Source of the DNA: an uncultured Eubacterium sp.
Lineage (GTDB): Bacteria > Bacillota > Clostridia > Lachnospirales > Lachnospiraceae
Direction: 5' to 3'
Length of the DNA stretch: 64,000 nucleotides
Assembly (NCBI GenBank): GCA_945910225.1
Contig: CAMDYG010000007.1
Location: 1-64,000 of the forward strand
Both the position numbers and the translations under genes were made by a program. Position 1 is the stretch's first letter. Every line of letters starts with the position of its first letter. The notes under the pieces were generated by a model. It ran no database searches, was not told the DNA's origin, and saw only the letters and a program-made list of their open reading frames with translations. Positions 1-8,235 of the stretch are shown one piece after another.

Positions 1-456
1 ACCGAAAATATCACCAATATCAGACTTCTTGAAGTCTGCATATGCTTCTTCGCCAATTGCATCTCTTGAAATATATGCCTGCATTCTGCCCTTAAGATCT
101 GCAATGTTACAGAAAGACGCCTTTCCCATTACTCTCTTGAACATCATACGTCCTGCAAAGCTTACATTAATTGGAGAAGCATCCATAATAGCTCTTCTCT
201 CATTATAATCAGCATTAACTGCTTCTCTTGCCTGCTGCTCATCTAAACCTTCAGTATTAACTGCTGGTCTGTCACCGAGAAGCTCCTTCTCATGTGCTTC
301 ATAGATGGCTCTGATTTCGTCTGTGTGATGTGTTACATCATACTTTGTTATCTGAAATGGATCTTTGCCTGCGTCCTGAAGGTTCTTTAACTTTTCCATA
401 CGAACCTTAATCTGCTCATTAACGTCAGGCTGCTGTGCAGATTTATTATCTCCCAT
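1..456 (-). CDS. lysS: Lysyl-tRNA synthetase, N-terminal part (truncated by window start)
   Basis: Reverse-strand translation from ATG at 456: MGDNKSAQQPDVNEQIKVRMEKLKNLQDAGKDPFQITKYDVTHHTDEI...; LysRS anticodon-binding domain style; located next to greA. Confidence 0.9.
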   Translation of the reverse strand, partial: MGDNKSAQQPDVNEQIKVRMEKLKNLQDAGKDPFQITKYDVTHHTDEIRAIYEAHEKELLGDRPAVNTEGLDEQQAREAVNADYNERRAIMDASPINVSFAGRMMFKRVMGKASFCNIADLKGRMQAYISRDAIGEEAYADFKKSDIGDIFG

Positions 457-521
457 GAATGAGTATCTCCTTTTCTATATGTTACTGAAATATATCTTTA
501 TTCAGCCGTTCTTTTCAGAAA

Positions 522-998
522 TTAGTCGTTCTTTACAGATACAACCTTATATTCAATCTCTCCGGCAGGTGCTTCTACTTTAATAGTATCACCCTTCTTC
601 TTTCCAATAAGAGCTGCACCAAGTGGTGACTCATTAGAAATCTTGTTGTTAAGGCTGTCTGCCTCTGAAGAACCAACGATTGTATACTCAATATCCTCGT
701 CAAATTCTACATCATGAAGAACAACAACGCTCTCCATCTTAATCTTATCTTTATTCTTATCGTTGTCCTGAATAACCTCACAATTTGCAAGAATTGCTTC
801 AAGCTCTGCGATTTCTGTCTCTATATCTCTCTGCTCGTCTTTAGCTGCATCGTACTCAGCGTTCTCTGATAAATCTCCCTGCTCTCTTGCTTCCTTTAAC
901 TTCTGAGCAACTTCCTTTCTTCTGACAACCTTAAGCTCCTCAAGTCTTGCTACTCTTTCGTCATACCCCTTTTTAGTAAGAAACTGTTTCTCTGCCAT
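522..998 (-). CDS. greA: Transcription elongation factor GreA
   Basis: 158 aa; LTKKGYDERVARLEELK...AREQGDLSENAEYDAAKDEQ and C-terminal ESPLGAALIGKKKGDTIKVEAPAGEIEYKV. Confidence 0.97.
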   Translation of the reverse strand: MAEKQFLTKKGYDERVARLEELKVVRRKEVAQKLKEAREQGDLSENAEYDAAKDEQRDIETEIAELEAILANCEVIQDNDKNKDKIKMESVVVLHDVEFDEDIEYTIVGSSEADSLNNKISNESPLGAALIGKKKGDTIKVEAPAGEIEYKVVSVKND

Positions 999-1103
999 GT
1001 TCTTATCACCTTTCTATATATCTACTACCTAATATGCTTCTGCTCTACTAGAGAATAAAACCCCACAAGCGTCACAATATTATAAACTATCAGTTCCTGT
1101 CTG

Positions 1104-2069
1104 TCAATGTAGGCCTTCAAGTATCCTGTCCACAAGTCCGTTAAACTGCTCCAGATCAGTAACCTGATTAGCTTCATTCCTCAATGCTGCTGCATGCTTT
1201 ATTCCTGCTGTATACCATGCAAAATGTTTTCTCATCTCGCGGATTCCTGTAAACTCACCTTTTATCTCGCATAGTCCTTTGGCATGTCTCTTAATCATCT
1301 GACATACTTCTTCAACAGATGGAGGTGCAATTATTGTCCCATTATTCATATACTCAAAAACCTGTCTGAATATCCATGGATTTCCTCTTGCTGCCCTTCC
1401 AATCATTATCCCGTCACAGCCTGTCTGCTTCATCATATTAACAGCATCCTCACCGCTTTTAATATCGCCATTGCCGATAACAGGAATTGATACCGCTTCT
1501 TTGACCTGTCTTATTATATCCCAGTCTGCATGTCCTGAATAATACTGCTGCCTTGTTCTTGCATGGACTGCAACGGCAGCCCCGCCAGACTCCTCAATAA
1601 CATGTGCTATCTCAGGCGCATTTATACTATTCTCATCAAAGCCCGCTCTTATCTTGATTGTAAGCGGTTTATCAAGTACATTTGCCATCTTCTCAACAAT
1701 TCTTCCGACAAGTACAGGATCTTTCATAAGCGCCGAACCCTCGCCGTTATTGACTACCTTTGGTACAGGACATCCCATATTGACATCAATTATATCAAAT
1801 TCTCTTTCTGAAAGCCTCTTCGCAATGTCTGCCATGATGTCTGGGTCTGAGCCGAAAAGCTGCAATGCAAGCGGACGCTCCTCTGGCACAGTTTTCATTA
1901 AATCCTCTGTATTCTTATTATTGTACAGCACAGCTTTGGCACTGACCATCTCCGTACACATAAGACCACAGCCCTGCTCCTTGCATAAAAGTCGAAATGG
2001 CAGGTCTGTTACTCCTGCCATCGGTGCCAATGCAATATTGTTCTTTATCTCAACATTTCCAATTCTCAT
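1104..2069 (-). CDS. dusB: tRNA-dihydrouridine synthase (DusB type)
   Basis: NNIALAPMAGVTDLPFR, DVNMGCPVPKVVNNGEGSALMKDP, VHARTRQQYYSGHADW, GNGDI, GCDGIMIGRAARGNPWIF. Confidence 0.95.
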   Translation of the reverse strand: MRIGNVEIKNNIALAPMAGVTDLPFRLLCKEQGCGLMCTEMVSAKAVLYNNKNTEDLMKTVPEERPLALQLFGSDPDIMADIAKRLSEREFDIIDVNMGCPVPKVVNNGEGSALMKDPVLVGRIVEKMANVLDKPLTIKIRAGFDENSINAPEIAHVIEESGGAAVAVHARTRQQYYSGHADWDIIRQVKEAVSIPVIGNGDIKSGEDAVNMMKQTGCDGIMIGRAARGNPWIFRQVFEYMNNGTIIAPPSVEEVCQMIKRHAKGLCEIKGEFTGIREMRKHFAWYTAGIKHAAALRNEANQVTDLEQFNGLVDRILEGLH

Positions 2070-2071
2070 AA

Positions 2072-2404
2072 TTACTCCATGCCTAAGAAGAATACTTTGA
2101 AGAACATCTCAAGCGATTCAAGAAGTTCTCTCTTCTCATACTGATATTTCTTGACAAGCATACCACATGCTATCTCGTCATACAGTAAATCGCCCTCGTC
2201 CGCTGATGATTTGAACAAAAGATTGCCCTCCTCATCAAATTCCATATCAAGTATTCCTCCAACTTCCTCTGTGAAAAGAACGCACATAATCTTCAACTCG
2301 TTCTTTACATCCTCCGGAAGCCTGTCAAAATCAGGGTTAAAATAATATTTTTTCTCATAAGAATTAGATACACATAAAACTACATTTTCATCAAACATAT
2401 CCAT
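2072..2404 (-). CDS. Small acidic hypothetical protein
   Basis: 110 aa ORF tightly packed between dusB and birA; overlaps the birA stop. Confidence 0.75.
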   Translation of the reverse strand: MDMFDENVVLCVSNSYEKKYYFNPDFDRLPEDVKNELKIMCVLFTEEVGGILDMEFDEEGNLLFKSSADEGDLLYDEIACGMLVKKYQYEKRELLESLEMFFKVFFLGME

Positions 2405-3404
2405 ATAATCCTCTTACAGAAACCTCTCCGGTCCTGATAATCTTCTCGCCTTCGTCTGTCTTAATGATAAGCTCTCCCTCATCATTGATTCCAAGTGCTT
2501 TGCCGACAATCTCCTTATCAGCATAGATTGCCTTGACATCACTATCTTTATTAACAAGCATTGCGTTATAATCTTCTTTAAGTCCCGCAAGATTCTGTGT
2601 CTTTACAAATTCTTTGTAGTACTTTGCAAAGCTCTTTGAAAATGCGGCTACTATCCGGCTTCTTTTCAGATGGTCGCCAGTTTCAAGATACAGTGAAGAA
2701 GCTGTTGCCTTAATAGAGTCATCAAATTCTGTCGTATTAACATTTATTCCCATGCCAATAACCACATAATGTATATAATCCATTTCGGCACTCATTTCTG
2801 TTAATATTCCGCTTATTTTCTTCTTATTAAGAACTATGTCATTAGGCCATTTTATACGGCACTCTGCGTCGTGTCCGTCCTCTGTAAGAACTGTGTGGAT
2901 TGCCTCCTGTTCAGCCATGGCTGCAACTATTGTAAGCATTGACGCATTGGCTGGTGCAATATCAGGCCTTAAAAGAAGTGACATCCATATACCGCTTCCT
3001 GCAGGAGATGCCCAGCTCCTGCCACGTCTGCCACGGCCTCCTGTCTGGCTCTCTGTTATATAAAGCGTTCCATCAGCCGCATTATCCTTCTCTGCGGCTC
3101 TTTTGGCTTCATTATTAGTAGAATCCGTCTCATCATAATATACTACGTCACGGATAATCCCGGTTGTATTACCTGTATCCACATCGGTAAGCTGGCTCAT
3201 AATCTCACTTGAAGTAAGAATATCAGGATACTCTGTAATCCTGTAACCTTTATTCTGTACAGCTTCTATCACATATCCTTCTTCCTTAAGCTGGTTGATA
3301 ATCTTCCAGACAGCTGTTCTTGATACGCCAAGCATATTACACAATGATTGTCCTGAAACATATTCCTTTGAATTTCTCAATGCATTTAAAATCTTTGTTT
3401 TCAT
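2391..3404 (-). CDS. birA: Biotin--[acetyl-CoA-carboxylase] ligase with N-terminal HTH
   Basis: N-terminal wHTH LGVSRTAVWKIINQLKEEGY; ligase motif TGGRGRRGRSWASP, KWPNDI, KKISGILTE, GMGINVN. Confidence 0.96.
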   Translation of the reverse strand: MKTKILNALRNSKEYVSGQSLCNMLGVSRTAVWKIINQLKEEGYVIEAVQNKGYRITEYPDILTSSEIMSQLTDVDTGNTTGIIRDVVYYDETDSTNNEAKRAAEKDNAADGTLYITESQTGGRGRRGRSWASPAGSGIWMSLLLRPDIAPANASMLTIVAAMAEQEAIHTVLTEDGHDAECRIKWPNDIVLNKKKISGILTEMSAEMDYIHYVVIGMGINVNTTEFDDSIKATASSLYLETGDHLKRSRIVAAFSKSFAKYYKEFVKTQNLAGLKEDYNAMLVNKDSDVKAIYADKEIVGKALGINDEGELIIKTDEGEKIIRTGEVSVRGLYGYV

Positions 3405-3688
3405 TTCATAATTACCTGCCAGGCAATAACTGCCATCAACATTAATCCTACTGTCACTATTGTGAGTATAACTCCTGACACAGTCCGGTTATTCATATAA
3501 TTCTTTATAGCTGTAAGTCCATTCACAAGAGCTCCCAGCAGAAATTCAACTGAAAAAAGAACTCCGCTCCTGCTTCTTAAAAAAAGAATTAATATAAATA
3601 TTATTCCAATAGCAAATGTAAGCGCTATATTAACATAATCTATTACCATCTTAGACTTTCTATATGCGCCACTTGTTGTATAATACAT
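3401..3688 (-). CDS. Small membrane protein, unknown
   Basis: 95 aa, several hydrophobic helices; ATGA-type overlap with birA. Confidence 0.7.
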   Translation of the reverse strand: MYYTTSGAYRKSKMVIDYVNIALTFAIGIIFILILFLRSRSGVLFSVEFLLGALVNGLTAIKNYMNNRTVSGVILTIVTVGLMLMAVIAWQVIMK

Positions 3689-3702
3689 AATTCCTCCGTA
3701 TT

Positions 3703-4698
3703 CTACTTATATGCACCAAGTGTGGCAGCCATAACCGCCTTAATTGTATGCATTCTGTTTTCAGCCTCATCAAATACAACTGACTGCTCTGACTCAAATA
3801 CTTCATCAGTAACTTCCATTTCATCAAGACCGAATTTGTCACGAATTTCCTTGCCAATCTTAGTCTTAAGATCATGGAAAGCTGGCAGACAGTGCATAAA
3901 TATAGCATTTTCTGATGCATTATCCATAACTGCCTTGTTAACCTGATATGGAAGAAGTGCCTTGATTCTCTCAGCCCATACTTCATCAGGCTCACCCATT
4001 GAAACCCATACATCTGTATATAATACATCTGCATCCTTAGTTCCGGCTTTAACATCCTCTGTAAGTGTTACTGAACCGCCGCTTATCTTTGCCCACTCCT
4101 CACACTGTGCAACAAGTACCTTATCTGGGAAATATTCCTTTGCTGTGCAGGCTGTATAATGAAGTCCTAATTTAGAGCACACAATCATAAGTGAATTACC
4201 CATGTTGTATCTTGCATCTCCCATGTAAACAAACTTAACACCTTTTAATCTGCCAAGTTTCTCCTTGATTGTAAGCATATCTGCAAGCATCTGTGTTGGG
4301 TGGTACTCATTAGTAAGTCCGTTCCACACTGGTACACTGGAATACTTAGCAAGGTCTTCAACTATTTCCTGACCAAATCCTCTGTATTCAATTCCTTCAA
4401 ACATTGTACACAGAACCCTTGCTGTATCAGCAATACTCTCTTTCTTGCCAATCTGTGAACCTGTTGGATCAAGATATGTAACACCCATACCAAGGTCATG
4501 TGCTGCAACCTCAAATGAGCAGCGTGTTCTTGTACTTGTCTTTTCAAATATAAGTGCAACATTCTTTCCGATAAGCGGCTGTTCTACAATGCCTTTTTTC
4601 TTCTTATCCTTAAGCTCTGCTGCCAGATCTATTAAATATAAAATTTCCTCAGGTGTATAATCCTTGAGTGTTAAAAAGTCGCGTCCTTTTAAATCCAT
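3703..4698 (-). CDS. argF: Ornithine carbamoyltransferase
   Basis: [21 protein letters not shown], ...[22 protein letters not shown]; start set at [15 protein letters not shown] (4698), preceded by aggagg, instead of the longer ORF. Confidence 0.95.
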   Translation of the reverse strand: MDLKGRDFLTLKDYTPEEILYLIDLAAELKDKKKKGIVEQPLIGKNVALIFEKTSTRTRCSFEVAAHDLGMGVTYLDPTGSQIGKKESIADTARVLCTMFEGIEYRGFGQEIVEDLAKYSSVPVWNGLTNEYHPTQMLADMLTIKEKLGRLKGVKFVYMGDARYNMGNSLMIVCSKLGLHYTACTAKEYFPDKVLVAQCEEWAKISGGSVTLTEDVKAGTKDADVLYTDVWVSMGEPDEVWAERIKALLPYQVNKAVMDNASENAIFMHCLPAFHDLKTKIGKEIRDKFGLDEMEVTDEVFESEQSVVFDEAENRMHTIKAVMAATLGAYK

Positions 4699-4806
4699 GA
4701 CATCCTCCTGTCCGTATACCAAAACTGCATACATTGCATAATTAATAACTTTGTTCATTCTATCGCAATTAGACTGCTTCGTCAAATGTGATGTTTAATT
4801 TGCTTG

Positions 4807-4975
4807 AATGTGGGAAATGGGCGGTTGTGGGAAATGGTGGAAAGCTTCCATTAAACTTCTCGACATAATAATAGGCACTGGGCGGTTTGGGATTTCTCTC
4901 CCGGTCGTTAACGCTGGCAACGCACCTCCTTGTGCGTGCCAGCTCACCGGACTGGTTTACCTTCCGGCCGCCAGT
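4807..4975 (+). repeat. Structured intergenic element, copy L (partial, diverged)
   Basis: cttccattaaacttctcgacataataataggcactgggcggtt and cgttaacgctggcaacgcacctccttgtgcgtgccagc resemble the minus-strand sequence of the neighbouring element at 4976-5196. Confidence 0.7.
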
Positions 4976-5196
4976 AAAAAATGTGGTGTGGCTTTTCTGA
5001 CCGCAAACTATGCACATAATAAAAGCATTGAGCAAATCACTACCTAAGTGTACGCGCGTCCACGGACGGACGTGCGAGCTGTCTCGCACAAGAACGTGCG
5101 TTGACAGCGTAACGAACACTTTCAAAAAAGTAGAACCGCTCAATGCTTATTATTATGTCGCGTAGTTTGTACGGAAGAAAACCACACCACCTTTTT
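4976..5196 (-). repeat. Foldback / structured element, copy R, with about 60-bp imperfect terminal inverted repeats
   Basis: aaaaaatgtggtgtggcttttctgaccgcaaactatgcacataataaaagcattgagc at the left; the reverse complement of the right end is aaaaaaggtggtgtggttttcttccgtacaaactacgcgacataataataagcattgagc; several inner hairpins. Confidence 0.85.
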
Positions 5197-5202
5197 TACC
5201 TC

Positions 5203-6204
5203 TTAATGAAATATATGATTTCCTATAATCACATAATCCGAATAATTATTAACGTTTACTGTACGAAGAGCTCTGAAAGCTGTATATCCACCAATATTGT
5301 TAGCTCCTGAAAGTGCTTCGAGAGCTGCCTGCATACATTCAGAGTTTCTTGGACCATTACTTAATCTTGACTCAAAATTAGATGATGGTCCGCCAGAGCC
5401 ATTAGAAACTCCTGTAAACTGTGATCTCTGGTATATTACGCCTGTAATAGAATCTGGATAATGTGAACTTCTTACTCTGTTAAGAACAACATTTGCAACA
5501 GCAAGCTTTCCTTCATAAGGTTCATATCCTGCTTCCCAGTCAATAACACATGCTAATGCCCATATCTCGTCATCTGATACAGACATTGTCGGATTATATG
5601 TCAGCTCTGTACCTGATATTGTATTGGCAATTATTGCCTGTCTTCTTGCTTCCTCTTCTTCAGCTGCCTTTCTTGCCGCTTCTGCCTCTGCAGCGAGTCT
5701 TTCCTCTTCTGCTATTCGTGCAGCTTCTTCTGCGGCTTCTTTTTCTTCAGCTTCTTCAATTGTATAACCTTCTATAAGATTATCTGTTCCAATCTCTTCT
5801 GATAAAGCTTCTGCCTCATCTCCAAAACATAATGTCTGGGTAAGAACATAACCTTTACAATTACCTGAACTGATTTTAGTCCATTCCTTACTAACCTCAT
5901 CAACATCAACTAATGTGTTAGTATATAATCTTCCTACTATCTGCGCTGATTCTTCATCATAGCTGTCATAAACATCAAGATATGGCTCTGTAACTGCAAT
6001 TGCCTTATTCTTGTATGTTGTGCTTTCTTCATAACCAGTCACAAGATTCTCTTCTGTATTAGCTGAATAAGATGCTACCTTAATTCCTGTGTCAGTACTT
6101 TGTGTTTTCTCATAGGTAGTTGCTACTGTTGGAAGAACCGGTACTGCAAAAAGAATAATTGCGGCTCCCACATAACAAGCAGCTTTGCTACTTCTAAGTT
6201 TCAT
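5203..6204 (-). CDS. Cell wall hydrolase (SleB/CwlJ-type) with signal peptide, SH3-like region and Ala/Glu-rich linker
   Basis: EIWALACVIDWEAGYEPYEGKLAVANVVLNRVRSSHYPDSITGVIYQRSQF; N-terminal signal/TM segment; linker EEAARIAEEERLAAEAEAARKAAEEEEARRQ. Confidence 0.88.
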   Translation of the reverse strand: MKLRSSKAACYVGAAIILFAVPVLPTVATTYEKTQSTDTGIKVASYSANTEENLVTGYEESTTYKNKAIAVTEPYLDVYDSYDEESAQIVGRLYTNTLVDVDEVSKEWTKISSGNCKGYVLTQTLCFGDEAEALSEEIGTDNLIEGYTIEEAEEKEAAEEAARIAEEERLAAEAEAARKAAEEEEARRQAIIANTISGTELTYNPTMSVSDDEIWALACVIDWEAGYEPYEGKLAVANVVLNRVRSSHYPDSITGVIYQRSQFTGVSNGSGGPSSNFESRLSNGPRNSECMQAALEALSGANNIGGYTAFRALRTVNVNNYSDYVIIGNHIFH

Positions 6205-6317
6205 AGATACTTCCCTTTCCGGCGGCTTATTTAGCTTCGCCTATAAATTGTTACAAAATTGTTACAATTTATTACAGAAGTATAATAGCAAAGTTACATT
6301 AATTTGTCAAATATGTT

Positions 6318-6342
6318 AAAACCCGCTCTATGAGCGGGTTTT
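6318..6342 (-). terminator. Intrinsic terminator downstream of the trmH-family gene
   Basis: aaaacccgctc-tat-gagcgggtttt hairpin with A/T flanks. Confidence 0.85.
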
Positions 6343-6363
6343 AGAAATGTCTATTAAATTCAA

Positions 6364-7158
6364 TTATATATTTCTCTGTCTTACAGCCTCATATGTAAGA
6401 ATTGTACATGCTATTGCTGCATTCAAAGATTCAACTTCGCCACACATTGGTATACGGATAAGCGTATCTGCCTGTCTTGTTATTCTTTCACTTAATCCAT
6501 TGCCCTCATTGCCTATAAGAAATGCACTTGGACCAGTATATTGTTCTTTAAGATATGTGTTCCTTCCATCAAGATGAGCAGCATACACTTTTACTCCTGA
6601 CTTCTGACATTCTCTTACAGCTTCTTCAAAATCGTCTGCGTACATGAATGGAACCCTGAATATCGATCCCATTGTTGATCTTATTGTCTTGGGATTATAT
6701 ATATCTACAGTATTAGGACTCATTACGACGCCAGTGACACCAGCGCCTTCTCCCATTCTTATAATCGTTCCGAGATTACCTGGATCCTGCAGATTCTCAA
6801 CAAGAATAAGAAGCGGATTGCCCGTAAGCATCTGGTCAAGATTGCTCTCATGCATTCCTGCCACCGCCATTATTCCCTGCGGGGTCTGTGTCTGTGACAT
6901 TCTGTCAAACACATTATCACTTACAATCTCATAACAATCCTCTAAAAGACCTTTCTCAGATATCATCTTATTGATATAATCCGGATTATTCTTCTGAAAA
7001 TGCTCCGAAACATATATCTTAACTATATCCCTGGCAGGTATCTCCGAAACCATTCTGAGACCTTCAACAACATATTGTTTATTTTTCTTTCTGTCTTTTG
7101 CTCTTGATAATAAAGCCATCACATGCTTTACTTGAGCACTACTGGTACTTGTTATCAT
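6364..7158 (-). CDS. SpoU/TrmH-family RNA methyltransferase
   Basis: LVENLQDPGNLGTIIRMGEGAGV, RSTMGSIFRVPF, FLIGNEGNGLS, IPMCGEVESLNAAIA. Confidence 0.94.
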   Translation of the reverse strand: MITSTSSAQVKHVMALLSRAKDRKKNKQYVVEGLRMVSEIPARDIVKIYVSEHFQKNNPDYINKMISEKGLLEDCYEIVSDNVFDRMSQTQTPQGIMAVAGMHESNLDQMLTGNPLLILVENLQDPGNLGTIIRMGEGAGVTGVVMSPNTVDIYNPKTIRSTMGSIFRVPFMYADDFEEAVRECQKSGVKVYAAHLDGRNTYLKEQYTGPSAFLIGNEGNGLSERITRQADTLIRIPMCGEVESLNAAIACTILTYEAVRQRNI

Positions 7159-7159
7159 A

Positions 7160-8134
7160 TTACTTTGAAAGCAGGGCGCTTATATTAAACTCATAATCAT
7201 TAATATCCTTGGTCATTGCAAGCGCCTCATCAATATCATAATCTACAAACTTTCCATCCTTGTAAGCAACCAGTCTGTTGCTCTTTCCATCTGCAAGAAG
7301 GTCAACTGCATATGCACCCATTATAGACGCATACATTCTGTCCTTACATGTAGGTGAACCACCTCTCTGCATGTATCCAAGAATTGTTGCTCTTGTCTCT
7401 ATTCCAGTTGCAGCCTCAATTCTTCTTGCCATACCTGTAGAATGTCCAATTCCTTCAGCATTGATAATAAGATGATGCTTCTTTCCTTTCTTTCTTCCTT
7501 CAATAATGTGATTGATAAGAGCCTGTTCATCGTTATCATATCTTTCTGGAAGAAGTATATCCTCTGCACCATTAGCAATTCCGCACCATAATGCAATATA
7601 TCCTGCATTTCTTCCCATAACTTCAATGATACTGCATCTTTCATGAGATGTTGATGTATCTCTTATCTTATCAATAGCTTCCATTGCTGTATTAACAGCT
7701 GTATCAAATCCTATTGTATAGTCTGTGCACGCAATATCCAAATCTATTGTTCCCGGCAATCCGATAGTATTAATTCCCTGAGCTGCAAGCTTCTGTGCAC
7801 CTCTGAAAGAACCATCTCCGCCAATTACAACTATTCCATCAATTCCATGCTTTCTGCATACCTCAGCACCCTTCTTCTGACCTTCTTCAGTCATAAACTC
7901 CATACAACGTGCTGTATAAAGAACAGTTCCGCCACGCTGGATTATATCAGCAACGCTTCGCTTGTCCATATCAATTATTTCATCATTAAGAAGTCCGTTA
8001 TAGCCCTTCTGGATTCCTTTGACCTTAAGTCCTTTATTCAAAGCTGTTCTTACAACTGCTCTGATAGCAGCATTCATTCCTGGAGCATCTCCACCACTTG
8101 TTAATACGCCGATTGTTTTAATTTCCTTTGCCAT
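7160..8134 (-). CDS. pfkA: 6-phosphofructokinase
   Basis: GVLTSGGDAPGMNAAIRAVVR, VVIGGDGSFRGA, GTIDLDIACTDYTIGFDTA. Confidence 0.96.
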   Translation of the reverse strand: MAKEIKTIGVLTSGGDAPGMNAAIRAVVRTALNKGLKVKGIQKGYNGLLNDEIIDMDKRSVADIIQRGGTVLYTARCMEFMTEEGQKKGAEVCRKHGIDGIVVIGGDGSFRGAQKLAAQGINTIGLPGTIDLDIACTDYTIGFDTAVNTAMEAIDKIRDTSTSHERCSIIEVMGRNAGYIALWCGIANGAEDILLPERYDNDEQALINHIIEGRKKGKKHHLIINAEGIGHSTGMARRIEAATGIETRATILGYMQRGGSPTCKDRMYASIMGAYAVDLLADGKSNRLVAYKDGKFVDYDIDEALAMTKDINDYEFNISALLSK

Positions 8135-8235
8135 AACTTCCCCTTTCTTTGCCTTCCAATATTTTCGGTTTTATGTTACCACAATATAAAAGAAAAATCT
8201 TCTTTTTTTGATAAAAATTTACCAAACTTTTAAAA

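Noticed and set aside
1654-2100. 148-aa plus-strand ORF opposite dusB
   Set aside because: Antisense to a clear conserved gene; Ser/Ile-rich shadow ORF.
3660-4055. 131-aa minus-strand ORF within argF in another frame
   Set aside because: Out-of-frame shadow of argF (Leu/Arg/Met/His-rich), no independent start signals.
4769-5143. Minus-strand 124-aa ORF (and the plus-strand 79-aa ORF 4808-5047)
   Set aside because: They run through the inverted-repeat element, have low-plausibility composition and no ribosome site; most likely chance ORFs in a GC-richer structured repeat.
7160-8134. PFK motif GTIDLDIACTDYTIGFDTA instead of the E. coli GTIDNDI form
   Set aside because: Catalytic TID and the second Asp are kept; from memory this variant is common in Lachnospiraceae, so not treated as a novelty.
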